From NCBI RefSeq assembly GCF_050948215.1, contig NC_135151.1, positions 20,706,720 to 20,770,719 of the forward strand: 64,000 bases of DNA. Direction: 5' to 3'. The notes under the pieces are model-generated. The model did no database searches and was not told where the DNA came from. It saw only the letters and a list, made by a program, of their open reading frames with translations. This DNA comes from Halictus rubicundus. Taxonomy: Eukaryota > Arthropoda > Insecta > Hymenoptera > Halictidae. The position numbers and the translations under genes are program-made. Numbering within the stretch: position 1 is the stretch's first letter; each line of letters opens with the position of its first letter. Below, piece by piece: positions 12,577-25,700 of the stretch.

Positions 12577-14349
12577 TTATTTCTTATGTTTATTAAGCGC
12601 TTCCATTAATACATCTGCTTCTTCATCTGTCTTCACTCTTAATAAAACTGGTACTGGTGGTGGTGACGATTCAGGTTTTGGTAAACAAACCAGCATTATT
12701 GAATTTTTATTTATACGTTTTGTTGGAATACTCTCGGTTAATAACGTGTTGAGCAATAAGTTTGCCAACGAAGTCTCCGCACGCACTATTAATTGCGTTT
12801 TGTCATTTGGTGTTGGTTTCAAGAACAATACTCCTACACCCCTACTAGTGAAGTTGCCATCCTTCTTTATGAAAACTTTACATCTGTAAGAAATTATGAT
12901 AACGGTATATTTTGTTATTATAATTACATTTATTATAATTACCTTTGCTCAAATATGGCACCTTCTTCCGTAACAGGTTTGATCTCTACTTTCGGCGGTT
13001 CCTCATCTTCCTCATCTTTACCATCATTTCCCGTTTTATCTTCGGACTCTGGTGGCTTTACTACTTGCGCACGAAAGGTAAATGGTTTGGCACTATAAAT
13101 TATAATATTACTTGTATCTTAATACTTTTACTATTACTTATTTTCATAATAATTAATAAATATATAATAAAATTACCCCCCAAAGCTAAAACCAGTTGTT
13201 GGAGTAGTACTAGTAGAGCTCTGACCAAAGCAAAAAGTATTTGTTGTGCCAAAAGAACTACTTGTCGACTTAATATCGTCCTTTGATTCTTGTTCTTCTG
13301 ATTTATTATCTGTGGATGATTTGTTGAGGAATGGATTTTTTTCAGTACTAACATTTCCAAACACACTCTTTGTACCCAGTTTGTCGACAGTACCGAAAAC
13401 AGATTTATGCGTGTCTGAAGGTTGATCTGTAGTACTAAAGATAGACTTATTATTATCTACAGTATGCTCCGATTTCCCAAATATGGACTTGGAATCTGTA
13501 CTAATATTGTCAAAAATGGATTTTTCAGACTTCCACTCTATTGACGTTAAAGACTTTGCGTTTGTTCCTCCAAATGGAGAAGAATCAACCTTCTTGTCTG
13601 AATTTGTATTTTCTTTACTGTCACTGGCTTTATTAGGCTCAGGTTGAGTTTGCTCAGGCGTATTTGATGTTTTGTCGGATTCATTTCCATGCTTCGATTC
13701 TATTTCTTTGAGATACCTTTCATAGTCTTGAAAGATAGGAGTTAAAATACAAAATGGATTTGCATCTACGTGACTTTTGATCCACTGTGTTACACTTTCG
13801 TTTAAACCTTTCAACTTAGCAAAATATTCCGAAGACTTTTTACTTGTATTTTGATCTGTTTGGTCATTTATTTTATTTGTAGTTGTGCTAGATATTGTTT
13901 GTATTTTTGGAGTCTCTTCCTTGTTTGTGCCATTTTCATTTCCTTTAGATGCTTTACTACTCACAGGAGACTTATCAGTAATTGCATCTGTTTTTGAACT
14001 TGTACTCAGAGCATTTTTATCAGCTAAAAAACTAAACGCATTCTGTGGCGTAGATGATGTGAACGTGGATTTAAAACCTGTGAATGCACCAAACGCGCTT
14101 TTCATTTCCTGAAAGGTATATAAAAAGCGATAGTATAATTAAAGTGAAAAAATGTTTTAAATCTGAAACGAAAAAATTAATGAAGTTACTTACTTCTGCA
14201 GATTGCAATCGACGCTTAGCCCTTTTAACAACTCTGTTCGCAAGAACATCCTCTGGTGCTCTAGCAAAAGACCCCGCTTCTTCAGGTTCCTGTTCTTCAT
14301 CCCAATTCTCATGATTTAATTGCGTAGTTGCAGACCTTTTAGCTGCCAT
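12577..14349 (-). CDS. Nup50: Nucleoporin Nup50 (4 exons)
   Basis: Exons are 14349-14194, 14108-13177, 13092-12943 and 12883-12577, in phase, giving 514 aa. Residues 1-52 carry the importin-alpha-binding segment typical of Nup50: LNHENWDEEQEPEEAGSF, then LANRVVKRAKRR. The long second exon is Ser/Thr/Lys-rich with sparse FG motifs (SFGTTN, FCFGQ, FSFGG, SIFGKS, SVFGTV). Nup50 proteins use such motifs in the nuclear basket. The C-terminal RanBD spans exons 3-4 (AIFEQRCKVFIKKDG, GVGVLFLKPTPNDKTQLIVR, RVKTDEEADVLMEALNKHKK). The protein promotes cargo release from importin-alpha and recycling at the nuclear side of the pore. Motif order and exon phases leave little doubt. Confidence 0.94.
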
Positions 14350-16767
14350 TTTTAATACTATTGAAAGAATCGTTATGATACAATGAATTAAAAATCATTA
14401 TGATATATTGGAGGTTAAAATTAAAATAGGGATATTATTTAATGTTTTTCTTTCACTAAATTTTAGAATCGCTTACACGTAAATTACTGCAATAGTTTAT
14501 TATTCAAACTCGGAGAATGTTGAAATAAGTACGTTTTTTTAAACCAAACAGGTAGGAGATTCACAACATAACCTCACAGCTTTTCAAACTATGTACTGAA
14601 TTTCCATTTACTTAAGATACTGATACAATATTAATGTAATATTTACCACAAAAAGATTGACACAGTTGGCTGGTTGAGCGAAATAAATTTAAAACATTTA
14701 TAATATATATTTAAAAGGCATAAAGAGTTGGACAGACTTGAACAAGCACACTTTTTCCGAAGTTGGCACATGCGCACGTTTCAACTCTGTCCATTAAGTA
14801 TCCAACGAACAAACTAAATCTTAAAAGGTTAAACGATAACATTATAATAATTTCAGTCTGTTTTATGCAACTTCTATGTGATATTATATGAATTTCCTAA
14901 TCAACGAGCGACAATAAGGTAATGAGAACATTATTAAAACAATTTCAAGAAGATTTATTGTTAAAAACTTGCAAACAATATTTTAGTTTAAATGTATCAC
15001 TTCCAGTAACGGTAAAGTTTAAACTTATTGTTTCTTACGCATTTACCAAAGTAAATACTACAAAAGTAAAATAATATACTTTTCTAATTCTATAGTTCTA
15101 AAGTAATCTTTAATTAGATTAGATTACTATAAGATTATCAACTACAAGGAATGTAATTTAGAAATTACGGCTTCTGCAAGGCCTATCGCATTTTTCTTAA
15201 AGTTAACATAAACGTATTATATTGTTTTGATATTTTTAGTTGGCACTATATATACTAGATTAATACATTTTTTATTGTACGGATTTCCATAAATACCTAT
15301 CGATTTAACTTGTTAAAGAAATTAATGCGAAACGAGAATAACCTATTTTTTTTACAGTGCAAACACATTTTGCAACGATAAAGATATTCTTATATTCTTT
15401 TACAGTTATAAAATTATATATGCAGCCTATACATAGATACGTGATAAGAGATCACGTGATCTACTATCACGTGCAGATGATCGATTTAAACTTCATACTT
15501 TGTATATATTCGTATTTTCTATAGCAGCAACCATTGCTGTCCACACGAAAATGTTATTCTTGAGAATACATGCAGTTACAATTTACATAAATTTATATTT
15601 TCGAAAATGTTACTACAGCGTCAAAAACATTAATATTAAAGGTCCTTTCTCTCCAACATCGCCTGCAAATGTATAGTAAATAGGTACATATATTATTTTA
15701 AAACATCGCAAAAAAAAAAAGATGGTTTAAAAAAGCTAACGCATAACGTCAAACAATTCTTTATTTCCAAACAAGTTCGACGAAGCAACTCAATATTAAT
15801 GACTAAAACAGTAAATTCTACGGAACGATTGATCATCACGCTAACTCAACACGCCTGGAAACTATACGACCATGTTAAGACGTGTCTTCAAATGCGCAGA
15901 AATTCCGAAACGCGTCTTCGAGCTTCGGTGGAACAAACACGCTTGTCTCCTATCGTGAACGCCGTTTCGTTTCGTAATCGCGAATATGCGGCGCCACTGT
16001 CGCCGGCATTACCAACGTTCACTATCATAAAAGATCCGTCTCGAGAAAATCTTTTCCTTGAACGTTCCGGCGTTTTCGTAATATCGCGGGTGCAGGTCGA
16101 GACGAGCGTTCAACATGGAGGACAGTGCGGGGGTCGTCGGAAAATCGTAACGATTGTCCCCGGAAGGGTGTTCCGCGTGGCGTAGGTGCCGGTTGTACGG
16201 GAGGTTGGCGCGAAAACTCGGTTTCAAGGAGCGCGTCGGATCCCTGGGCATACAACACGGTGAAGAGCGAAGGAGAAAGGGAGAGGGAGAAAGAGAGAAC
16301 GACCGAGGGTAAGGGCCAGGGGGTGCCAGGGGATCTCGAGCAACTTGGCACGTCCGTGTACGGAGGCAACAGTGCTGGTGGCAGCACAGACGCTCGTTGA
16401 TGAGCGAACAATTCACTTTGGTACGCGGTTTCACGAGGAGACGGTTATTTCGTCTGATCGGTGTCGTGAAACAAGACCGTGCATATGCAACTCACGCGGC
16501 CAAGCGGTAAACTGTGTCTGTGACATTTTTACCAGTTCGATTGTCCTAAGTTGAAACGATCAAGTGTCGTCGCGGTGGCTCGAAGAGAGTTCGTGGCTGG
16601 TGCGCGCCGTGCGTGTGGTTGATCGGAGCGTATACCGCTGGTCTCGTCAATTTGGTGGGAGAGTGAGAGTGAGAGGGAGGAGGGGTTTCCCGTCCTCCTC
16701 TTCCCTCGCTAAAATCGGCCGGATTTTCGAACAGGGAGCGAAACAGAATAATCGCATAATTAAAAAC
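14350..16767. promoter_or_regulatory. Divergent upstream region of Nup50 and the PHF21A-like gene
   Basis: The first 1.5 kb is AT-rich. From about 15,950 it turns GC-rich with many CpGs and purine-rich runs (16,260-16,330), which looks like the promoter and 5' UTR of the plus-strand gene. Two E-boxes, atcacgtgat (15451-15460) and tatcacgtgc (15465-15474), lie 6 bp apart. ORFs of 128-167 aa on both strands between 15,799 and 17,049 show no domain and look like chance frames in GC-rich DNA. Confidence 0.5.
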
Positions 16768-19700
16768 ATGGAAATATCGAAGAGTTTGCAGGAAGAGATA
16801 CTGGCCGTGCAAAACAAACTGAAAAATGCCATACGTGATCATCAGGTGAGTACCGCGACTGTGCATGTGTATGTATGTCGATAGCGATTTAAAGATTGAG
16901 AGTGCGAAGCCGAACGAACCACGAGCGAGCAAGTCGAACGAATGATTCTCCCTCGAGCAACTTTTTACTTCGGTTGCACGCGCGCCCGTGCCTCCTCGCC
17001 GATCGAAAAATCGCGATAACACGCTCGACGGGTACAATCGAACCAGCAAACCTAGAGAGAAAAAAAAAAGTTATCCGAAAGTTTTCGGTACGCGTCCGTT
17101 CGAACTCGCGAAGCTGTTGTTCTCCCGAGGGTACGTCTCGCGACTCTCGATCGGGGAGACAAACGTGTTCGAAAGTTTCGTGTTGAAAACTGGTTCATTT
17201 TTCTGCATTACGCATTCCGCGTTCGGCTCCTTCAGCATTCCCACGCACAATGCGTGAACGAACGCGTGTACGCACTAAGCACGCGCGCGCGCGCCTGCAT
17301 AAACGCATACCTTCCTATACTATATTTACGGAACTTGTTTCTTTGATGGGAATTCTTGGAAGTTCCGCGAAATAATGATCGCGAAGATATCCGGTTTTTA
17401 TTGCCGCACGCGAACGGAAACTGACTGGCTAATATGGCACACGCGCCGATTCTATTTGATAAAAGTAATTCCTTTCGCTCGCGTCCGGGCGTTTGGAAAA
17501 CTCTGTTCCCCCTGGTTCTCGTGCTATGTGTGTTTTGTCGAAAGTGAAAGAAGCGTAACAAGTTCCTGCGGAACTTTTCGCTCGCCTTAAATCATGCCGC
17601 CAGCGTACCCCGATCGGTGGTCACTCCTTTTTTCTGTTTTTTTCTTCTCCCGGAGTCACATAAACTCGAAGGTGAGCCAGTTGGTCAGGCCTTAACCTTT
17701 GTCGGTAGAGTGTTTCGACCGATGCGTCGCATGACTTTGAGAGCCAACGGTTCCATCTCTTTCTCGCTCGTTCGTTCGGTTACTCGCTTGTTCGGTTCAT
17801 TTCCCTCTCGCTCTTTCTTTCTCTTTCTTTCTTTCTTTCTCTCCCCCCCCCTCTCTCTCTCTGTGTGTGTCCCTGCATCCCCCACCCCTTCTTACTTGTT
17901 CACCCTAACGCCCATAGTCCTATATTCATTCGTGTTCTTTCCTCTTTCTCTGGTTCTATCTTTGCTCGATTCCTTTTTACACGGCCGTAAACTGTAATTT
18001 TAAAGTTAGGCAAACACCTATGCGTGCACAACGTGACGCTTCCACGAACGTTATCAGCTTCCGACGCTGTACTCCTTTCGTCGTTGTTCATCTTTACCTG
18101 TTGAGAAAGCATTTCATTCGGCTTAATGCTAACCGTTCGACGTATCATTCGAGCAGGTATAATACTTATCGCGGTTCGTTCAGACACTGCGTCTACCTGC
18201 GTTTCGAGTTCTTTGTTAACGTTCCCTCGACGTCGGTAAGTTTCGCACTTCAAGTGCTCCGAAAGTCGATGTATTCGATCGACACGATTCGAACCTGCGT
18301 ATAAACGAACATTACCCGTGCCATGGTACACGTGTACTTGTTAGTTTGCTCATTAGGAGCGAACTTTTATTAACCAGCGGGGACGCTAGGCGGGATATGC
18401 GCGCGAAGAAAAGTTTCTCGGCGCGCGGGCCGCATTGTGCCCTGCTCTACCGACCTTGTCCCGTGTAACTCTTCCAAATTGAATATTTTCGCCGGACAAT
18501 TCCCTAGACTTTCGATCAATACCGTTCGATCAGTTTTTCAATTTAAAACGCGGTTTTCTTATTTCTTATTTCCATACACCTTTCAACGTTGCGTTAATGA
18601 AATCGAGCATAGTCCACGCAAGCGTTTTAAACGTTTGTAACTCGCAACTGTTGGTTTTAACAGTCGCATTGGTTACATAAATAGATCGATACTCGTATTC
18701 GGGGTATTCGCGCACCAGATAGAACAAACCTGTTTTCTTGCTCAATGGATAGTCTAAACGTGCTTCGATTGTCGGGGAACAGGTGCGAAATCACGTTGAT
18801 TTGTCAAATTTTGGGAGCGCCGGAGACTAGCATTGTAACATCTTTTTTTATTTTTTTTTTTTTCGATATTTATATGCACAAAATATTTAGTTACTGTCTG
18901 TATTAGTTCGGTTAACAATATGTAGAAAAGGAATTCTGAAAATTTTATTTTATAAAAGGCCACATTTGTCATGATTTATAAGCCCAAAATATTTAGTTAC
19001 TGTCTGCATTACTTCGGTCAACAAAATGCAGAAAAGGAATTCTGAAAATTTTATTTTATAAAAGGCCACATTTCTCATCATTTATATGCACAAAATATTT
19101 AGTAACTGTCTGCATTACTTCGGTTAACAAAATGTAGAAACGGGAATTCTGAAAATTTTATTTAATAAAAGGCCACGTTTCTCATCATTTATATGCACAA
19201 AATATTTAGTAACTGTCTGTACTACTTGCACGTATCGGTTAACAAAATGTAGAAAAGGAATTCTGAAAATTTTATTTAATAAAAGGCCACATTTGTCATG
19301 ATTTATAAGCCCAAAATATTTAGTTACTGTCTGCATTACTTCGGTCAACAAAATGCAGAAAAGGAATTCTGAAAATTTTATTTTATAAAAGGCCACATTT
19401 CTCATCATTTATATGCACAAAATATTTAGTAACTGTCTGCATTACTTCGGTTAACAAAATGTAGAAACGGGAATTCTGAAAATTTTATTTAATAAAAGGC
19501 CACGTTTCTCATCATTTATATGCACAAAATATTTAGTAACTGTCTGTACTACTTGCACGTATCGGTTAACAAAATGTAGAAAAGGAATTCTGAAAATTTT
19601 ATTTAATAAAAGGCCACATTTGTCATGATTTATATGCACAAAATATTTAGTAACTGTCTGCATTACTTCGGTTAACAAAATGTAGAAAAGAATTCTGAAA

Positions 19701-22700
19701 ATTTTATTTAATAAAAGGCCACATTTCTCATCATTTATATGCACAAAATATTTAGTAACTGTCTGTATTACTTCGGTCAACAAAATGTAGAAAAGGAATT
19801 CTGAAAATTTTATTTAATAAAAGGCCACATTTGTCATGATTTATATGCACAGAATATTTAGTAACTGTCTGTACTACTTGCACGTATCGGTTAACAAAAT
19901 GTAGGAAAGGAATTCTGAAAATTTTATTTAATAAAAGGCCGCATTTGTCATGATTTATATGCACAAAATATTCAGTAACTGTCTGCAATACTTCGGTTAA
20001 CAAAATGTAGAGAAGAATTCTGAAAATTTTATTTATCAAAAGGCCGCATTTGTATACACCAAATGTGCAATTAAATTGTTATTAGATGTTATATTTTTTG
20101 ATTCCTTTTTGGCAAGAAGTTTTATCAACTAAACCGGGGTGTATGAAACTTTTTCTAAAATTAAGGCCAACAAGCGAGTAGGACCGGGCGACTTCAATTT
20201 TGACAAACTTTGTCAAGTTTAGCGTGTTTATTTATACGCGGAAATTTTTCTAATACGAGGGCGCGGCGTCTAAGCAAATTACGTCACTGCATGGTCGAAT
20301 CGTCGCTCTAAAACAGAGACGATTTTCGAAAATACGATCACCGTTAACGTGACATTAATTCTGAATTTTTTATTTTTTAATTCCAGATCTGCGTGGGCAA
20401 ATTGAAGGATGACCCGAACGTAAGTCACTATTTGCTTGAACTATCTTTAATGAGCACGTAATTACGCGCAATTCGTAGGAATTGCCCTAAGTAGACTGCA
20501 GACCCTTACGGACATCTGACATTTGCAATTATGTAAAATATGAGAAATTTACAGTAACAAAAATCAGTTATATATACTTGATTTTTACTGCAAAAAGCTG
20601 TTCTAATTTGTACGTCTATGCAAATGGGAGTGCACATAAAGGTCCGCAATCCAGTTGAATCTGATTCCACAATTTCAGATATTACGGTGTTTCCGTACGC
20701 AAGGAACGTTTCCTTGTACATACCTTGATATATTGATTACTATCTCTAGTAGCTGGTAACCGTATTTTTGCTGACCCGGCATATTAGCTGTCTGCAACAA
20801 CCTGTCACAGATTCTCCGCACAAATACGCTTTGATAAAATTCATTCGTTTTAATCGAAAATTCATCGACACTCGCTATAATTAGACTATAGTCACGGTTA
20901 CGTTGGTTACGCGCGCGCGTAAATTCATTGTCTTCCGTCGGCGTCTTATTATCTCATCGTCGTAATGCAACGATACTCGTTCACGGATGCTCGAACTGCC
21001 GATGAAATTGTTATTTAAATTATTCTCCGTTTATTTTTGGTCGCACCGAAAACTGAGATTCCAAAGTGGAAAATCAACGCCGGAAATAATGATGTTATTT
21101 CGGTGAAATTGTACAATGATCCGTATTTAATAACGTGCTGTAACGCGCGGACTGTAACAAAAGATATTTCCGTTGAAGTTAACTTACAAATAAACCAGTT
21201 ACAGTCGAGTTCCTCGTTTTTCTAATTGAGTCACCGAGGGGGGTTTTACACGAAGCGTAAATTGCCTTACGGTTCGGGAATGATGCATCTCTCTTTCGTT
21301 TACAGAATACGGACGTTCTCGGCCAGATACAAAAGATTCACTTGCACATCGTATCTTTGGGAAGATGCCAGGTAAGTTGAGAATTGATTTCCTCGAGCTT
21401 CACTCTTTCGCGATGATCCAGGCCAGCCCTGTTCGTGGACGTTCCATATTTAAGCCTGTCCGTCCCGTGCGAATAGAAACGATGTCGCATTAAATTATCG
21501 TCGCGATAACGGAGGATTCTTATAACAAGTGCCGGGGAGTCGAAGCAATCCGCTTCGGAGAGCGTGCTGGTTCGGACGATAAAGCGCCGAAAGCACGGGG
21601 AGAAAAAGTATTAAACGAGTCGGACAACTCGGGTAATTGAAAGAAAATCGATTAAACAAACTGAAATAAATCCAGGGCGCCGGGGCCGTGTTCCGAGAGA
21701 AAAATTTCGCACCGCATATATTCTTCCGGCGTAACTGAACTGCTCGAAAGCGTAATCCCACGGAGACCAATCTTATCTCCCATTCGAAGAATGATTCAAG
21801 AGCCTAGCGAAAAATCGTGTACAAGCCGCGCGTCGTTCAGCCACGACATTTGAATTCCAATTTCTGCCGGCCCGGGGACAACGGATCTCGTTCGAGCGTA
21901 AATTGCATAGGGACTTTTACAATACCCTATTCATGTTTCCTTATCACTTGCAAAAGTATCGCTTGCACGAAATAACACGCCCGAGCCGCAGTTTCTCGAT
22001 CATCCAAGTTGCATCTTATCGCGAGAAGCTTTCGCGCGGATGCTGCTGGCGCGCGCCTCTTTATCATTGGGAAGAAGCCGGGATAAACAAAATTTTTGTA
22101 TTATACAAACACCGCCGCAACTACCGGGCCCGTGGCACGCGGATTAAGTTCGCGGGACGCGCGTTCGTCGGGAATTTCGAAAACGTTGTCGAGGCGGGCT
22201 TCCGCTCGCATCGGATCCGCGCCGCGCACGGTGGTTCGCAGTTTCCTCGCGGAGTGCTCGCTAGAATGAGTAATGCACGGTTATAATTAAATAGGGAACT
22301 CGTCGAGTGAGTTTACCGACCGCCTTTCCAAACTTCGTCGATCAGGTTGCGGATAGAATGGGACAGACATTGTTTCCCTTATGCGCGCGCGCGCGCGTTA
22401 TCCGACTTCTTTCGCAGCGTTCCGCAAGTTGACTCGCCCTAAGAGTTCGAACTTAATACATTTATGATCAGCCTGTCCTTCGATCTATCGTGGAAAAAAA
22501 GTTTTAACGAATCCTGACAGACCGAGACGCTGCGCGGCGGTGGTCGGCGTGAACTTTGCATGCGTATGTATTAGGGGTAATAAGTAGTGTTCCTGATTTC
22601 TCAACACTTTTCATTTCTCGAGAAATGAGACTATATTTCTCGAGAATTTTTAATAAAATAAAGAAAATATTGGGAAACTTTTACCAAACTTCTATAAAGT

Positions 22701-25700
22701 GAAACATTACGCTTTTGTTTTGAAGTGACTTCTTAAGAAGCATAATGCGGCTAATGTGGAATTAGACAATCTACTTCTTTTCTTTTTGTAACAAAATCTG
22801 TAGCCGTAGAAAAAGTTCTTGCATTTTGTGTGGATGTTGGCTTTATCGTATACAGAACATCCAAAAGTTGCTGAAGATTGGGTGTACTTTTTCCAGTGGA
22901 CTCAAAAATTTGGAATTCCTTTGTTAGAGTCCGGAATTTATTTTCTTCTGCCGCTAAACTCTTGACACTAAATTCTTGAAGGCTGTCGGCAATTTCTAAT
23001 TCTAACTGTTTTTCCAGTGGTAGTTCCTCATTCTGAGAATCTGAAAGTTCTTCACTATTTTCATAAGAATCATTGTTATATTTTCCAAAAAGTCTGCTTA
23101 GAATTTGTTTCGCCATTTTATACATATCCGCCTTGGATGTTAAATAAAAGAATGTATCTTCTGAATCTTTTTGCAGAGACTCTGGATTATGCAGATGTTT
23201 TACAAGGCATACAACAATCTAGTCTCTTCTTTTAGATATTTCTTCTTTAATAACAACAAGAAACTCATTACTCAATTCAGTATTCAGTTTTTCCAAAGTT
23301 TTAAGTAAGAATTTAAGAGAATTTAAGAATTTATGTTATAAAATAAATGAGATTCATAAGAATTTTCCTAGATTTAAATTTCTCCAGATATACTGGAATT
23401 TCTCGAAAAATGAGAAATAATCAATTATAAAATTTCTCGAGAAGGAACACTACCCATAAGTAATCAATTATTTGCAAAGAATTTGTTTTGCCTTTAGTTC
23501 TGTACCGTTGAAGAGGAAACGCGTATTCTTTTACAGTTTTCGGTAAAGCAGCCTGTGTTCACATTATTCTAAAATTCTTTTACAACCCTGTAATAAAATG
23601 GTCCGTACCTTCCGAGGATCATATTCGTCGTTGCATACTTTTTCATTTTCATGCGGGATTTAATGTAACAACAAAGGAAATTTGTAATGTTTATGGAGAT
23701 CTATCGAAGGTCAACAAGTGTCAACCTTGGTTCAGAAGGTTTCCTGCCGGTGATTATGATCTCTCCGACAGGCCTCGAAGTGGACGACCAGTTGAATTTG
23801 ATAATGACACCCTAAAATCTCTAGTGGAAGTTGATCCAAAATTAATTATACAAGAATTATCGAGAAGCCTTGGGTCCACATAGTCAACTATACAAAGGCA
23901 CCTACACGAAATGGGAAAGGCATATAGGCAAGGAATATGGGTACCGCATCGATTATCTCAGACCAACGAGAATATTCGTCGATCAATTTGCACTTCATTG
24001 CTAATATCAATTTCATAATCATCCCTAATATCATTTTACTCAATTTTCTTAAATAATGCACGGGTTCTTAAGAAACTTCATAACTAGCCACATGAGAAAC
24101 GATACAGACTATGAAGATTAAAAGATGAAGATCAAAACATTTTATCATATTAACAGTGCAAAAATAGTAATTCTACAAGGCGACCGTATTGGAAGGAATC
24201 CATATAAACATAAGGTAAACTATTACCGTGTTGCTTCGAATATCGAATCTTCATCTGTTTCAAGATATCTATGTATTTTTTAATTTATACTTCAATTCAC
24301 TCCTATCTCAAAAATACGCAAGGAGGCGTCTCGAGTCACATTTTGCTTGACGAACCCTGCATTTCTATAAGAGGGGGACTGAAAATCTGCAGGGAAGATG
24401 GCAAACTGTCCTTGATAATGATGGAGACGAAAACTTGAATTTACTACAAAGTTTGTTTTAGATTTCAAAATTACTTATGGCCCCCCCTATTACAAATCCG
24501 ATTGCCGTTGCGAGTCGGAACACGGCCACGGTTATATTACAGGATCGATCCCGTCTCTCTTTGCCCGATTCGGGAATCGACGAAGAATCGATAGCGAGAG
24601 GCGCGCCTCCTCCGGCGGACGCGTTCCGCCGTGTCGCAGCATCCTTTCCTAAACATTTCCGCGGTAATCCCGCCGGCGCGGCGCGTCGCGTCGCGTCGCG
24701 TCGCGGCGCGGACTCTCCGCGTCTGTTCCGCCTCCTGCCACCGCCGGCGCAGTCAGCCCTTTCAATCTTTCCTGTTTCCTCTAACTTTATCCGACGATCC
24801 TGCCCGGCCATTTTTCCTCTGTTTCCTCGGCGGCGATAAACGACCGATCCAAGTAGATTGCCGTCGGAACGAAGGAGACACGTAAACGGATAGAAATGGA
24901 TAAAGAGGGAGCGACCAGGGTTGGGGGGAGTAGGGCGGGGGTGGAAACGAGACATTGGGTGTACACACAGATATAAACCGAGGGTGGGAACGGGTGGAGG
25001 GTGCGAGACTGCCGGAGACCATAGAGAAGAGAGCAAGAGAGAGAATGAAACTTGGGTGAAAAGGAAACAGAGTAGGGGCCGGCCAGAGGCAGGGGGCTCA
25101 ATCAATAAAATGTCCCGCAGAAACGTTTTCAGCTCTTTACGAAATCTCTACGTTTTTTTTTCCCTTTCTCCTCTCGCCGCCTCGTCCTGGCCAACATTCC
25201 GTTCATCCCGGGCCCTACACAGCTTTCCGTGCTGGTTTCCCTGTGTTCGGCCCTGCTCGAACCCATCTCGTTGTTTCTCCGGTTAAACATTACTTTCGAG
25301 AAGTTCTCGAGAGTGGTTCGACACTTCCGGCCGGGACGTTCCGCGTGTAATCAAGTCGCTGGTAATGTCGTTGCGGATTATTTACAGGAGAGCCTCCCCG
25401 GTAGAATATATGAATCCTCCGGCACGCTGAAATAAACTGGGGCAAATCTTTGTTGTTCTTCCGCTCTTTCCGGAAAGTTGGAGCGACATCGCACATTACT
25501 CTCAGGGGGGGGTGGGGGGTGGTAGGGTGGTTTCGCGATGCGGCTCGAAAGCGTGAAACGTTTCGAGCGCGGTGGCCGATCGTGTTTCTTTTACGATCGC
25601 TGGGTAAACCGGTAGGAACTCGGGGGAAATTTTCTTGGCAGACACGTTTAATTTGCTTTTCATAGTATTCGCGTTGCCGATGGTGTTCCTTCCCCGGCGG

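Larger units (their letters stand above)
22571..24491 (+). mobile_element. mariner element (decayed), interrupted by a hAT element
   Basis: The left end TTAGGGG...ATAAGTAATCAATT, counted across the inserted hAT, and the right end AATTACTTATGG...CCCCCTA are inverted repeats. They match the family ends at 46888-47565, where the sequence is TTAGGGGGACCCATAAGTAA. TA lies outside the left end, as expected for mariner. The body encodes a broken transposase (next entries). It sits in intron 3 of the PHF21A-like gene (21372-25871). The rest of that intron is GC-rich (21,780-22,340; 24,490-25,860) with no exon I can support. Confidence 0.8.

Noticed and set aside
16546..17049. 167-aa minus-strand frame over the first coding exon of the PHF21A-like gene
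   Set aside because: It is antisense to a coding exon with clear homology and its composition follows the GC-rich promoter region.
19124..20039. Minus-strand frames of 94-110 aa repeating HINDEKCGLLLNKIFRIP
   Set aside because: They are translations of the 106-114-bp satellite. They stay open because the 327-bp block is a multiple of three, not because of a gene.
24458..25105. 215-aa minus-strand frame in intron 3 of the PHF21A-like gene
   Set aside because: GC-rich, Arg/Pro/Ser-rich, overlaps three other chance frames on both strands, and has no domain or conserved motif.
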